A stretch of 64,000 nucleotides of DNA from Halalkalibacter oceani (GCF_023715705.1 NZ_JAMBOS010000008.1:62001-126000); one strand, 5' to 3'; counted from the stretch's first letter, positions 1 through 9,714 are shown. The notes: generated from the letters alone by a model not told the origin. Numbers and translations: made by a program.

Positions 1-440
1 AGATGTTGCTGATTTCCACGATTGATGCTGCGCTTGCTGCTCAAAATGTGGCGATAGCTGCGGAATCACTTCAGTTGGGAATCGTCTATATTGGCGGTAT
101 TCGCAATAACCCGGAGCCGGTTAGTGAACTGCTTGAACTACCTTATCGGGTCTATCCGGTATTTGGGATGTGCATTGGCTACCCGCAGCCGGATAAAATC
201 CCGGATCGTAAGCCGAGGCTGCCGTTGGCGGTAGTATGTCACGAAAACAGATATTCTTCGTTTGAAGATGTTTATCCAAAGATTCAACTCTATGACGAAG
301 AGATGAGAGACTACTATGCCAGCAGAAGTGATGGAAGACGGTCCGATACGTGGTCCGGAGCGATGCTCGATAAAAGAAAGGTGCCAAGAAGAATGTTCAT
401 GAAACAGTTTCTTAATGAGAGGGGCTTCTCTTTACGTTAA
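1..440 (+). CDS. nfrA: NfrA-like NADPH-dependent FMN nitroreductase / flavin reductase, C-terminal part
   Basis: The reading frame is open to the left edge of the window, so the 5' part of the gene is missing; about 145 C-terminal residues of a family that is usually about 250 aa are present. The segment AAESLQLGIVYIGGIRNNPE and the following VYPVFGMCIGYP with a basic C-terminal tail are typical of the NfrA/FRP nitroreductase family. These enzymes use NADPH and FMN to reduce flavins and nitro compounds in the cytosol. The stop is TAA at 438-440 and the next gene starts about 30 bases later. The family assignment is firm; the physiological substrate is not shown by the sequence. Confidence 0.85.
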   Translation, partial: MLLISTIDAALAAQNVAIAAESLQLGIVYIGGIRNNPEPVSELLELPYRVYPVFGMCIGYPQPDKIPDRKPRLPLAVVCHENRYSSFEDVYPKIQLYDEEMRDYYASRSDGRRSDTWSGAMLDKRKVPRRMFMKQFLNERGFSLR

Positions 441-471
441 AACGAATAGTACATGTAAAAGGAGGATTTTG

Positions 472-1464
472 ATGGATAACAAGTATATTGCGTTCGGAGC
501 AGTCATTTTTTTGGCATTACTTTTGATGGCAGGATGTGGAGGCGGTAACGAGGGGGTCAGTGGGGAAGGATCAGATGATTTTCCAAGCTCGACGATTAAT
601 TTATCGGTTCCTTTCTCGGCAGGTGGCTCGGGCGATATTATGGTTCGGGAAATCGCCAGAATTATGAGTGAAGATCTTGGAATGGAACAGTCCATCGTAG
701 TGGAAAACCGCGATGGGGGCAGCGGAGCCGTGGCAATTAATCATATGCTCGGACAGCCGGCAGACGGATATACGCTGCTTAACCAGTCCTCGACTGCCCC
801 TTTGACGATGGCTTCCGGAGGACTGGAATTTGGTCCGGAGGAATTAGCGCCGATCGCTTCGATGGTTTCTAATTATCAGACATTATCCGTTTTGGCAGAC
901 AGCCCATTTGAAACGATTGATGACTTGATTGAAGCCGCAAAAGAAAACCCGGGGAGTATTAATGTCGGCTCCTCCCAAACCTATGGAGCGAATCATGTAT
1001 TTCTGTTGAAGTTTATGCGTGAGGCAGATATTGACCTTAATTATATTGCCTATGACGGTGGGGGAGAGGCTCTGACTTCATTGCTCGGTGGGAATACCGA
1101 TGTACTGGCGTCTTCAGGAGAGGTTGTCCAGGAACAGGTCGCGGCGGGAGAGGTGCGCATGCTTGCCATTTCCAGCGCGGAAAGAGTAGAGGATCATCCA
1201 GACGTTCCAACGTTTGCTGAATTAGGGATGGCATCATTGGAAGATGAATTAATCTGGCGGGCCTTCTTTGTCCATCCTGACACACCTGAGGAAATTCAGG
1301 AACGCTGGGCTGATATTTTAAAGGAAGTTGCCGAAACGGAGCGGTTTAAAGAATATGCCGAAAATACGAATCAGGATATTTACTTTACCAGTGGAGAAGA
1401 ATTTAAAGAGATTTATTACAACTACTATGAAACGGCAAAGGAGCTTTTTGACGCGTTAGACTAG
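472..1464 (+). CDS. tctC: Tripartite tricarboxylate transporter (TTT) substrate-binding lipoprotein
   Basis: This is a 330-aa extracytoplasmic solute receptor of the TctC/Bug family. The start at 472 is chosen because it follows an AAAGGAGG ribosome binding site and gives a clean lipoprotein signal: hydrophobic residues 6-20 and the lipobox LMAGC with the acylated Cys at 22, followed by a Gly/Ser linker. The body has family motifs such as VPFSAGGSGDIMVREIA and VVENRDGGSGAVAI, which form the carboxylate-binding site in known Bug proteins. It precedes tctB and tctA, so it should capture a carboxylate for that permease. Dicarboxylate or tricarboxylate preference cannot be read from the sequence. 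Confidence 0.92.
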   Translation: MDNKYIAFGAVIFLALLLMAGCGGGNEGVSGEGSDDFPSSTINLSVPFSAGGSGDIMVREIARIMSEDLGMEQSIVVENRDGGSGAVAINHMLGQPADGYTLLNQSSTAPLTMASGGLEFGPEELAPIASMVSNYQTLSVLADSPFETIDDLIEAAKENPGSINVGSSQTYGANHVFLLKFMREADIDLNYIAYDGGGEALTSLLGGNTDVLASSGEVVQEQVAAGEVRMLAISSAERVEDHPDVPTFAELGMASLEDELIWRAFFVHPDTPEEIQERWADILKEVAETERFKEYAENTNQDIYFTSGEEFKEIYYNYYETAKELFDALD

Positions 1465-1481
1465 GTACGTGCCGGTCATAT

Positions 1482-1517
1482 GTTTAGAGGGGCGGTTATG
1501 AAACGGCTCCTCTAAAC
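1482..1517 (+). promoter_or_regulatory. Intercistronic hairpin between tctC and tctB
   Basis: GTTTAGAGGGG at 1482-1492 can pair with CTCCTCTAAAC at 1507-1517, with one imperfect pair. No T-run follows, so this is more likely an mRNA 3'-end stabiliser or a partial attenuator than a full terminator. Such hairpins after the binding-protein gene commonly raise its level relative to the permease genes. Confidence 0.55.
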
Positions 1518-1571
1518 AGACTGTGTGCCGGATGTAATCTGAATTATGCCCAGGAAGTGGAGGAGATAGTG

Positions 1572-2027
1572 ATGAGCTACAGGCTTGCAACGTACCTCTC
1601 TCTTTTATTTTTAGCAGGTCTCGGTGTGCTGTTTATGTATACGTCGCTCCAATTTAATGATAGAGCAAGCGGTCAAATTATCGGACCGGCGTTTTTTCCG
1701 CAGCTTGTAAGTGGACTATTAATTTTCATGTGTATCATCAGTGCTTTTACGACATGGAGAAAGGAAAAAACGAGCGATGATACGTTAAATATCCCACAGC
1801 TGAAATATATTCTGTTTACAATTGTTGCTCTCGTAATCTTCGTTGCCTTATGGGATGCATTCGGTTTGTTTTATCTGTTTGCTCTTTTGTTTCTGTCCAG
1901 TCTGCTTTATGTCTATAACCGGAAGGACAGTACGAAGAAGCGCATCCTAAAAGCGGTCGGTCTTTCTATCGTCATCGGGCTGTTTATCTACCTCGTATTT
2001 GAAAAACTGCTAAATGTAATTATTTAA
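1572..2027 (+). CDS. tctB: TTT transporter small membrane subunit TctB
   Basis: This 151-aa protein has four predicted membrane segments and belongs to the TctB family, the small integral subunit of tripartite tricarboxylate transporters. The ATG at 1572 is preferred because GTGGAGGAG sits just upstream; the GTG at 1557 lies inside that ribosome binding site. The early pattern SLQFNDRASGQIIGPAFFPQ followed by a Gly-rich helix is typical: a P-x-FFP motif sits near the end of the first loop in this family. It lies between tctC and tctA with short gaps, so one operon is likely. Confidence 0.88.
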   Translation: MSYRLATYLSLLFLAGLGVLFMYTSLQFNDRASGQIIGPAFFPQLVSGLLIFMCIISAFTTWRKEKTSDDTLNIPQLKYILFTIVALVIFVALWDAFGLFYLFALLFLSSLLYVYNRKDSTKKRILKAVGLSIVIGLFIYLVFEKLLNVII

Positions 2028-2048
2028 CAACGACGTGGAGGATCTATT

Positions 2049-3551
2049 ATGGACTTTATGCATTTTGACTTCAGCTTGTTGTTTAGTTGGGAGATTTTAT
2101 TTGCGATTGTGTTAGGAACACTTTACGGTCTGCTGATTGGCTCATTGCCTGGTCTTGGTTCAACGGTAGGGATCGCCCTGCTTCTTCCCGTTACGTATTC
2201 AATGTCGCCGGTGGCAGCGATTATTATGTTAGCTGCTGTTTATCAGGCGGGGGAGTATGGTGGTTCGATTTCTTCAATCGTCCTAGGTGTACCGGGAACC
2301 CCGTCGGCAACAGCGACTGTTTTAGACGGTTCACCGATGGCAAAACAGGGAAAGCCAGGTGAGGCATTGGGGTATTCGATTACAGGGGCCTTAATAGGTG
2401 GTGGGATCGGGGCCATTATCTTGTTGACCTTATCAATTCCCTTATCGACATTGGCGATCAGGTTCTCGGATCCGGAGTTTTTTTTATTGGGGGTGCTAGG
2501 GCTTGTTTGTGTGGCGGGGTTAAGCTCGAAGGATTTGCCAAAAAGTATCATTTCTGTCCTGCTTGGTCTGATGCTGGGGATGGTAGGGCTGGATGTGGCC
2601 ACAGGCTCAGCCCGCTTTACGTTCGGAAGCTATGCGTTAATGGATGGGATATCAATGGTCGCTTTATTAATCGGAATGTTTGCCGTCGCGGAAGTGTTCA
2701 GTATGCTTGGGCAAAACTCGGATAAAAAAATTGTAACCGATACGAAAAACTTAAAAACAAAGATCACTTGGAAGCAATTTAAAGAAGTAAGAAAAACATA
2801 TATCAAAAGCTCTTTTATCGGTGGATTTGTCGGTATCCTGCCGGGCTTGGGAGCGGGACCGGCTTCATGGTTCGCCTATACGGAGGCAAAAAGATCCGCT
2901 AAGAACCCGGATAATTTCGGTAAAGGCGAGCCGAACGGAATCGCTGCACCGGAATCGGCCAATAACGCAGCGGTAGGGGGCGCCTTAGTTCCTTTAACGA
3001 CGCTTGGAATTCCGGGTTCTCCGGCAACTGCTGTTATTTTGGGAGCCTTCCTTATTCATGGAATTACGCCCGGTCCGAATGTGTTTGAAAATCAGCCGGA
3101 TCTTGTTTACAGTATTTTTTGGGGGTTTCTAGTGGCGACGATCGCTATGTATTTTATTGGTAAATATACGACTCCTCTGTTTTCAAGTATGCTGAAAATG
3201 CCGGCTTTCATGCTAAGTCCTATCATTTTATTTATTGCGATTATGGGTGTTTACGCTTCCCGGATCAATTTATTTGATGTATGGATCGCTGTAGTGGTCG
3301 GTATAGCGGCCTACATTTTAAAGAAGCTCGACTTTTCTTTGCCGTCAATTATATTGGCATTTATTTTAGGACCGATTATCGAAACAAGTCTGCGCCGTTC
3401 ATTGCTGATTTCCGGAGGGAATGTCGAGATCTTTTTTACACGAACGTACAGTCTGGTTATTTTATTGATTATTGTCTTGTTAATTGTGATGCTGGTCCTT
3501 CAATCGGTCAAGAAAAGAAAAAGCTCTCCTCCGAAAAACATGCAAGCATAA
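2049..3551 (+). CDS. tctA: TTT transporter large membrane subunit TctA
   Basis: This 500-aa polytopic membrane protein is the permease subunit of the tripartite tricarboxylate transporter, which moves carboxylates using an ion gradient. The N-terminal GSLPGLGSTVGIALLLPVTY and the internal GGFVGILPGLGAGPASWFAY are the two family glycine/proline repeats, and PESANNAAVGGALVPLTTLG is the conserved TctA signature. About 11-12 hydrophobic segments fill the length, which is normal for the family. The start has the ribosome binding site GTGGAGG. It completes the tctCBA operon. Confidence 0.93.
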   Translation: MDFMHFDFSLLFSWEILFAIVLGTLYGLLIGSLPGLGSTVGIALLLPVTYSMSPVAAIIMLAAVYQAGEYGGSISSIVLGVPGTPSATATVLDGSPMAKQGKPGEALGYSITGALIGGGIGAIILLTLSIPLSTLAIRFSDPEFFLLGVLGLVCVAGLSSKDLPKSIISVLLGLMLGMVGLDVATGSARFTFGSYALMDGISMVALLIGMFAVAEVFSMLGQNSDKKIVTDTKNLKTKITWKQFKEVRKTYIKSSFIGGFVGILPGLGAGPASWFAYTEAKRSAKNPDNFGKGEPNGIAAPESANNAAVGGALVPLTTLGIPGSPATAVILGAFLIHGITPGPNVFENQPDLVYSIFWGFLVATIAMYFIGKYTTPLFSSMLKMPAFMLSPIILFIAIMGVYASRINLFDVWIAVVVGIAAYILKKLDFSLPSIILAFILGPIIETSLRRSLLISGGNVEIFFTRTYSLVILLIIVLLIVMLVLQSVKKRKSSPPKNMQA

Positions 3552-3637
3552 TGCTGTGTTACCCGAGTCCGCTCCGAGAATGATCGTGAGTGGGCTTGCT
3601 GTGTTATGATTTTGTATGGATAAGGGGAGGAAGGAAG

Positions 3638-4819
3638 ATGAAGCAATATCATTTATTTTTACTGGCTGTATTGTTTGTTACAACGCCGGTAGCGGCAGTC
3701 CGTCCAATGACATCGCTTTTTGTCGAGCATCTCGGGGCAAATATTTTTGAGATTGGGATAATTACTGCGTGTTATTCGTTCGCTCCTTTATTTTTGGCGA
3801 TTTTTTCTGGAAGGGTGATTGATCGTATCGGCGAAAAGCTGCCTTTAATGATTGGAAGCATTGGGATGGGGCTTGGAATGCTATGTCCGTTTCTCTTCCC
3901 TACGACTGCGATTTTTTATCTTTCTCATTTGCTTTTGGGAGGCGGTCAGCTCATAGCTTTAGTCGCTGTCCAGAACGGGATTGCCCGCGGGGTTCCGAAA
4001 GAACAAAGAAATAAGGCGATTGCGACATTGACGCTGTTTACCTCCCTCGGGCTCATGCTCGGCCCGTTGATCGGGGGCTATTCCACAGAAAAACTGGGCT
4101 TCCAGTTTTCCTATTTACTTTTTGCCACCTTTTCTTTATGTCTTTTTGTGACGGGGCTGTTTGTGAAGAAGAAAACATTTGGCGAAGAAGACAAAAAGAA
4201 GGGGAAAGTACAACAGGAAAAAGTAAAAATAACAGATCTTCTCTTTATACCTGGTCTGAAACAGTCGATTATTATTAGCATGCTCGTTTTATCGGCGCTT
4301 GATATTTTTAATGTCTATTATCCTTTGTACGCAAGCTCAATCGGAATGAGTCCTTCGGCTATTGGGCTTGTGCTGACGACTCAGGCATTAGCAAGTGTCG
4401 TGACACGATTATTTCTGACGACGTTGATTCATCGGATGGGGATCATCAGGCTTTTGACGGTGTTTATGGTGATGGGGGCGCTTGCTTACGGTGCTTTGCC
4501 CGCCTTTGAAACGATCGCCTATATTCTGATCGTTGTCACGATCATCGGAACAGGGCTCGGGATGATTCAGCCTTTGACCATCATGCTTACTTATGATTTT
4601 TCTCCAAAAGACCGGACAGCGGAGGTGCTGAGCATCAGGCTGGCCGGCAACCGGCTCGCTCAGGTGATTATTCCGCTTATGTTTGCCGCGCTCAGTAATG
4701 TGACCGGGTTGGGCGTTATTTTTGTGATGAAGGCTATTTTACTAGGTGGCGGGGCGCTGCTTGGAAGGGGAATACAGAACAGAAGTGAAAAACAACCAGC
4801 TTCTTCGTCAAAGACTTGA
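3638..4819 (+). CDS. MFS transporter, 12-TM permease
   Basis: This 393-aa protein has about 12 membrane helices and a central charged loop near residues 185-205 that is rich in Lys. The cytoplasmic A-loop motif appears as SGRVIDRIGEKLP after helix 2, which marks the major facilitator superfamily. The ATG at 3638 has an AGGGGAGGAAGG ribosome binding site; a longer frame from 3590 lacks one. It follows tctA by 86 bases on the same strand and may be a second importer, or an exporter, of the same metabolite class. The substrate is unknown. Confidence 0.8.
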   Translation: MKQYHLFLLAVLFVTTPVAAVRPMTSLFVEHLGANIFEIGIITACYSFAPLFLAIFSGRVIDRIGEKLPLMIGSIGMGLGMLCPFLFPTTAIFYLSHLLLGGGQLIALVAVQNGIARGVPKEQRNKAIATLTLFTSLGLMLGPLIGGYSTEKLGFQFSYLLFATFSLCLFVTGLFVKKKTFGEEDKKKGKVQQEKVKITDLLFIPGLKQSIIISMLVLSALDIFNVYYPLYASSIGMSPSAIGLVLTTQALASVVTRLFLTTLIHRMGIIRLLTVFMVMGALAYGALPAFETIAYILIVVTIIGTGLGMIQPLTIMLTYDFSPKDRTAEVLSIRLAGNRLAQVIIPLMFAALSNVTGLGVIFVMKAILLGGGALLGRGIQNRSEKQPASSSKT

Positions 4820-4839
4820 GTCCTAAAGCAAGTGTTATA

Positions 4840-4870
4840 GCCTTGAGGGGAGGGGGCCTCCTCTCAAGGC
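4840..4870. terminator. Strong hairpin between convergent genes
   Basis: CCTTGAGGGGAGG at 4841-4853 pairs with CCTCCTCTCAAGG at 4857-4869 (one G-T pair) with a 3-base loop. It lies between the ends of the plus-strand MFS gene and the minus-strand aldehyde dehydrogenase gene. No clear T-run is seen on either side, so a bidirectional terminator role is plausible but not proven. Confidence 0.5.
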
Positions 4871-4901
4871 GGCAGCGAGGTCAGGTTGGCGGATGTTTCT
4901 T

Positions 4902-6374
4902 TTATTTAGTCTGCATCGAGAAGGGGTCACGCTTTTTCGTTGATAAATTCACCATTACATTTTTTATATGAGTATACTCATATAACGCATGCCAGCTTCG
5001 TTCCCGTCCGTAGCCGCTCTGCTTTGTTCCCCCAAAGGGAGCCCCGGCCGCTGATGCGCGATACGTATTGATCCAGACATTGCCCGCTTCGATTTCTGCT
5101 GCAAGGCGGTGGGCCTTTTTTATGTCACGGGTCCAGATACCGGCAGCGAGACCATAAGGCGAACGATTGGCGATGGAGAGTGCCTCTTCCGGGTCATTGA
5201 AGGGGATGATCGTTAGGACGGGACCGAATACTTCTTCACAGGCAATGTTGATTTCTGGATTTTCAGTAAAGAAGATCGTTGGTTTTATAAAGTATCCATG
5301 CAAGCCGGCCTCCTTTGCTAGTTCTCCGCCGTAGAGCAGCTCTGCGCCTTCCTCTTTGGCTTCTGTAATCATCGATACGATCTTTTTCAGCTGGAGCTTG
5401 TTGGCAACCGGTCCCATATCAGTAGCAGGGTCAAAGGGATCGCCAAGCTGGATGGTCGCGGCTTTCCTGATCAGTCTTTCTTTGACGATCTCTACAATCG
5501 AACGTTCGACCAGTAAGCGCGATCCGGCTATACATGTTTGGCCGGTAGCTCCGAAAATACCGGCTATCGCCCCTGTCAGGGCGTCTTCCAAATCGGCATC
5601 AGCAAAAATAATATTTGGTGATTTCCCTCCCAGTTCAAGTGTAACGGGAATTAATTTGTCACTTACTGCTTTTGTAATTGCCCGAGCAGTTTGGGAGCCG
5701 CCTGTAAAACTAACTTTCGCGATTAGCGGATGACGGATCAGGGCGTCGCCGGCAGCCCCGTCCCCGGTTATGACATTGATCACGCCGGACGGGAAACCGG
5801 CTTGAATCGTGAGCTTCGCAAATTCGAGCGTCGATATACTCGCTTGCTCGGACGGTTTAATGACGACCGTATTTCCAGTCGCGAGAGCAGGGGCGAGTTT
5901 ATTGGCAAGCAGTGATAAAGGAGAGTTCCAAGCCGTAATAAGAGCAACTGGCCCAACCGGCTCCATAATTGTATAATCAATCATCTCCCGGTTATCCATG
6001 GGGATAAAGTCACCGAGTAATTTATCGGCGTAACCGGCAAAATAGCGATAGTTTCTGGCAGAGAATAAAATTTGATTCTTTGTTTCTTTAAATAGCTTTC
6101 CGTTATCCGTTGTTTCAACCTGGGCCAAGTGATCAGCCTCTGCTTCGATCAGGTCAGCGAGGCGATGCATCAAAGTGGCACGCTCGAGACCATTTGTTTT
6201 CTTCCAGTCATGAAAAGCCAGATGCGCTGCCTCGACAGCTTCGGCTACGTCTTCTTTCGTTAAAGAAGGGATAGAGGCCCACACTTCCTGATTAAACGGA
6301 TTGGAAGAAGAAATTGTCCGGCCGGACGAACTTTCTTTCCAATGCTCTCCTATTAAGGCTTTATAGATGTTCAT
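4902..6374 (-). CDS. NAD(P)-dependent aldehyde dehydrogenase
   Basis: This 490-aa protein has the full length of the ALDH superfamily, which oxidises aldehydes to acids with NAD(P). Catalytic residues are visible: Asn150 in TAWNSP, Glu247 in VTLELGGKSPN, and the nucleophile Cys281 in GATGQTCIAGSRL. The cofactor-binding FTGG is at about 223-226. The start has a GGCGGAAGGA ribosome binding site. It is the third gene of a reverse-strand block with the TcuA-like flavoprotein and the ThDP enzyme. A ThDP-dependent decarboxylase next to an ALDH suggests that a 2-oxo acid is decarboxylated to an aldehyde and then oxidised; that link is inference. Confidence 0.88.
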   Translation of the reverse strand: MNIYKALIGEHWKESSSGRTISSSNPFNQEVWASIPSLTKEDVAEAVEAAHLAFHDWKKTNGLERATLMHRLADLIEAEADHLAQVETTDNGKLFKETKNQILFSARNYRYFAGYADKLLGDFIPMDNREMIDYTIMEPVGPVALITAWNSPLSLLANKLAPALATGNTVVIKPSEQASISTLEFAKLTIQAGFPSGVINVITGDGAAGDALIRHPLIAKVSFTGGSQTARAITKAVSDKLIPVTLELGGKSPNIIFADADLEDALTGAIAGIFGATGQTCIAGSRLLVERSIVEIVKERLIRKAATIQLGDPFDPATDMGPVANKLQLKKIVSMITEAKEEGAELLYGGELAKEAGLHGYFIKPTIFFTENPEINIACEEVFGPVLTIIPFNDPEEALSIANRSPYGLAAGIWTRDIKKAHRLAAEIEAGNVWINTYRASAAGAPFGGTKQSGYGRERSWHALYEYTHIKNVMVNLSTKKRDPFSMQTK

Positions 6375-6418
6375 ATCCTTCCGCCTTTCTATATTCTTAT
6401 TGATAAGGCCGGTGGTTG

Positions 6419-7924
6419 TTAGAGGGATGCTTCTTCTGTTTTGACTGTCTTTACATAGCGGCTGGCACTTTTGCCTGCCAATTTACCGAAAACGGCACCA
6501 GACATTAAGCCCGATCCACCGGGATAATTGTCATAGAACAGGCCGCCAATCAGCTCTCCTGCCGCAAAAAGCCCATGTATCGGGGTCGCGTCTGCGGTCA
6601 GCACTTCTGCATCAACACTTGCCAATAGGCCGCCGAATGAGAAGGTAATCCCGCATGTCACAGGGAAGGCATAGTACGGGGGCTGGTCAAGCTTCAATGC
6701 CCAGTTGCTTTTAGGCGGGTGAATGCCTTGCGTGCCTTTTCCATCCTTTTCATTCGGGTGGAAGCTGCCATCCTGGACGGCGTGGTTGTATTCGGTGATC
6801 GTTTTCAGAAAGGCTTCTTGATTGACGTCGATCATTTCGGCTAATTCTTCGATGCTGTCAGCCTGATAAGCGGTCGCTTCTTCAAGGTCGTATTCTTCAC
6901 GGAGGAGCGGACGAACCTGCTGGTCATATACTTGAAAGGCCATCGCTCCAGGCTGTTTTAAAATCTCTCTACCATATTTGGCATAGGTGTAGTTTCTGAA
7001 GTCGGCTCCCTCGTCGACAAACCGCTCCCCGTCTCGATTAATGAGCAGTCCTAAAGGGTAGGAATGCTTCTTATAAATATCTCCCGGCTTGCTGAAATCA
7101 CCCACTTTCGGTGCATTGTAGTCCGTTCCGATTGAATGGCAGCCTGACCAGTCGCCATGACGAGCGGCACCTGCCTTTAAAGCGATCTGTAAGCCGTCCC
7201 CTGTGTTATACTCGGTTCCGCGAACGATCGCCGCTTCCCATTCAGGCCCAATATGTTTTGCCCGCATTTCTTTATTCGCTTCAAAACCGCCACAAGCCAA
7301 AATGACACTATGGACGGGAAGCGTGATGATCTGATTCTCTTTCTCAACTTCTATCGCAGTAATTCTATCATTCTCTTTTTTTACATCGAGCGCTCTTGCT
7401 TCATACCAAATGTCAATTCCCAGCTCCTCGGCCCGTTTATTTAAGCTTTTAATAAGTCCCATCCCTATGTTATGAGTTTTTACCGGCAGCCCACCCCAAA
7501 AATGAAATTTTCCATCCTTTTTAAATGATTGATTCTTGTAATTTAATTCAAATGAAATGCCATGGCTGTGCATCCATGCAATCGTTTCAAATGATTTCGA
7601 AACGAGCTGTCTCGCTAAGGAAGGATTGCTTTTGTTGTTATTTACTCTCATCAGATCGTTGTAATAGTCGTCTGCTTGATAGGAGGGCATGTTGATTTTG
7701 GCTGCCTCTTCGTCAGTTATCTCAGGAATAATTTTTCTAATATCATCAATTCCGTGATAGGCGAAGCGGATCGCTCCGTCGGTAAAGTAGGAGTTTCCCC
7801 CTCGCTTATGCTTTGGTGCTTTTTCCAGCACGAGAACAGACAATCCGGTTTCTCGCGCAGATATGGCCGCGCATAAAGCGGCGTTTCCTGCACCGGCAAC
7901 GACTACATCATATTTAACAGACAT
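6419..7924 (-). CDS. TcuA-like FAD-dependent tricarballylate / fumarate-reductase-type flavoprotein
   Basis: This 501-aa flavoprotein starts with the FAD-binding Rossmann motif VVVAGAGNAALCAAISARE and ends with the second FAD contact GLFAAGELIGGLFYDNYPGG. Length and the SYQADDYYNDLMRV region match the FAD-dependent tricarballylate dehydrogenase (TcuA) and related flavocytochrome-c-type reductases, in which a carboxylate substrate is oxidised or an enoate reduced. With a TTT carboxylate transporter nearby, a di- or tricarboxylate substrate is reasonable. The partner TcuB iron-sulfur/cytochrome protein is not present here, so the electron acceptor is unknown. It sits 28 bases downstream of the ThDP gene. 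Confidence 0.75.
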   Translation of the reverse strand: MSVKYDVVVAGAGNAALCAAISARETGLSVLVLEKAPKHKRGGNSYFTDGAIRFAYHGIDDIRKIIPEITDEEAAKINMPSYQADDYYNDLMRVNNNKSNPSLARQLVSKSFETIAWMHSHGISFELNYKNQSFKKDGKFHFWGGLPVKTHNIGMGLIKSLNKRAEELGIDIWYEARALDVKKENDRITAIEVEKENQIITLPVHSVILACGGFEANKEMRAKHIGPEWEAAIVRGTEYNTGDGLQIALKAGAARHGDWSGCHSIGTDYNAPKVGDFSKPGDIYKKHSYPLGLLINRDGERFVDEGADFRNYTYAKYGREILKQPGAMAFQVYDQQVRPLLREEYDLEEATAYQADSIEELAEMIDVNQEAFLKTITEYNHAVQDGSFHPNEKDGKGTQGIHPPKSNWALKLDQPPYYAFPVTCGITFSFGGLLASVDAEVLTADATPIHGLFAAGELIGGLFYDNYPGGSGLMSGAVFGKLAGKSASRYVKTVKTEEASL

Positions 7925-7952
7925 CCTATTTCCTCCTGTTCTATTTAGAAGA

Positions 7953-9575
7953 TTATAAATCGCGAATGGCTTGAAATTGCTTATGGTAAGTGGAAGGGTC
8001 GATCTTCGCTTCGATAATGGAAGGCATTCTGTTATCGGACTTTACCGCAGCCTGGATTGCTTTTTTCAGATCGTCTTCATTATCAGCTGACCAGCCGTTC
8101 GCTCCGAAGCTTTCAGCGAGAGCGACATAGTTGGGGGCAGTAAATTGATTTCCGATGCTTTTTTTGTAGCCTTTGCTCTTTTGCTTCACATCCATCAGGC
8201 TTAGACGTTGATCAGAAAAAACAATCATGATGACCGGCCACTTGTTTTGAACGGCGGTGGCGATTTCCGGCAGCTTCATCATAAAGCCGCCATCTCCGGT
8301 TAACGAAGCGACGGTTTTTTCAGGATATAGATGCTGTAACGCCATCGCCGCAGGGAAAGAAAAACCCATCGTCGCCAGCCCGTTCGAAATAAAAAAGCTT
8401 CGAGGATGAACAGATTTCCAAAGCTGGGTAACAATTAATTTACTCGCTCCGACATCAGTAGTCATAAGGGTGTCGGGGGGCAATACTTGTTGAGCAATGT
8501 CAACGACTTGATTAGCGGTAAGTCCGTCAGCAGGCACGGTCAATGTATCAATGACGCGCTTACGGTATGAGTCGATGCTTTGCTGCTGCCATTGACAGTT
8601 GCTATCGGTCAGCCTTTCGTGAATGCTTCTTAGTCCATTTTCGAGATTTCCTGCCACTTCAATATCGGCATGATACACTTCCTCTAGGTTTGCTGTGGTG
8701 CTGATCGAGACAATTCGCTGTGGATACGTCCATTTCTTCGGAAGCAATTCAACCGGGTCCAAGCCGACGGTAATAATTAAATCACAGTTCTCCATAATAG
8801 GGGCTTCCAGCTTTCCTCCCATAAATAGTCCGAGTGACAACGGATGGTCGTCAGAGACGGCGCCTTTTGCTTTTGCTGTTTTAAAAACAGGTATATGATG
8901 CTGTGATGCAAAAGCTTCTAATAAGGAAAACTGTCTTCCTGTTCCGAAATTAATTCCTAGGCCGGCAATGATAACGGGCTTTTTGGCCTGCCGGATGGCA
9001 TCAACGGCCTGCTGTACACTTTCTTTAGCCGGGAAAACCTGCGGTATGTCAGTATCAGCCGGTTGAATCTGATCATCGACTTCCTGTTTGACAATGTCGT
9101 TTGGAATATCAAAATGGACCGGACCGTAATTTGATGCTAACGCCACTTTAAACCCCCGGTTTAGCATGGAATTCCAGTTTGTTGTTGAAAGCGTGGAAGA
9201 AAGTTTTGTAATAGGAGAAAAGCTGTCATGATGCGATACATTTTGCCGCAGGGCATAGCTCACATTTTCGTTTCCATAGCGGTCTGTCAGTAGGAGCAAA
9301 GGAGCGCGGTCAAGCTGGGCGTATGCCAATCCAGGGCTGAATGACAGAGCACCGGGGCCAAGATCGCCAATACAAACTCCAGGAATTTGAGTAATTTCCC
9401 CGACTACACTGGCCATAATAGCGGCTGTTGTTTCATGCTGGGTTAAGATAAACTCAACTCCATGCTCATCCATCGTACATAATAAATCGCTGGATGTACC
9501 GCCACCGGGTACTCCAAATACGGTCTGAATGCCTGAGGCTTTCAGTTTTTGAATGATTGCCTCTCCGAGTAACAT
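7953..9575 (-). CDS. Thiamine-diphosphate-dependent enzyme (acetolactate synthase / decarboxylase-like)
   Basis: This 540-aa protein has the three-domain layout of ThDP enzymes. The N-terminal pyrimidine-binding domain contains the activating Glu48 in TQHETTAAIMA, the middle domain has a typical LGINFG segment, and the C-terminal domain has the Mg/ThDP motif GDGGFMMKLPEIATA. It resembles acetolactate synthase-like and benzoylformate decarboxylase-like proteins, but residues that fix the substrate cannot be read with certainty. It is the first gene of the reverse block with the flavoprotein and ALDH, and is divergent from a LysR regulator. It probably decarboxylates or carboligates a 2-oxo acid. 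Confidence 0.78.
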   Translation of the reverse strand: MLLGEAIIQKLKASGIQTVFGVPGGGTSSDLLCTMDEHGVEFILTQHETTAAIMASVVGEITQIPGVCIGDLGPGALSFSPGLAYAQLDRAPLLLLTDRYGNENVSYALRQNVSHHDSFSPITKLSSTLSTTNWNSMLNRGFKVALASNYGPVHFDIPNDIVKQEVDDQIQPADTDIPQVFPAKESVQQAVDAIRQAKKPVIIAGLGINFGTGRQFSLLEAFASQHHIPVFKTAKAKGAVSDDHPLSLGLFMGGKLEAPIMENCDLIITVGLDPVELLPKKWTYPQRIVSISTTANLEEVYHADIEVAGNLENGLRSIHERLTDSNCQWQQQSIDSYRKRVIDTLTVPADGLTANQVVDIAQQVLPPDTLMTTDVGASKLIVTQLWKSVHPRSFFISNGLATMGFSFPAAMALQHLYPEKTVASLTGDGGFMMKLPEIATAVQNKWPVIMIVFSDQRLSLMDVKQKSKGYKKSIGNQFTAPNYVALAESFGANGWSADNEDDLKKAIQAAVKSDNRMPSIIEAKIDPSTYHKQFQAIRDL

Positions 9576-9714
9576 TAAGCAGCCTCCTTTGTCATTGTTA
9601 CCTGATAATTTAGAACTGTCTAAAAAATAAAACTCTTTGTTCTATCCCTACTGTAAAACAAAACGTTATAATGGAGTTAATATCTTTTTGTAATAGGCTG
9701 TCATAAAAAAAAAT

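Noticed and set aside
415-471. N-terminal extension of TctC
   Set aside because: The ATG at 472 with its ribosome binding site and signal peptide is a better start.
2243-2602. Long reverse-strand frames opposite tctA, and similar shadows opposite essC and others
   Set aside because: They overlap clear coding genes and follow their third-codon bias.
4840-4870. Possible mobile element end in the hairpin between convergent genes
   Set aside because: No transposase, target duplication or second copy is seen; a hairpin explains it.
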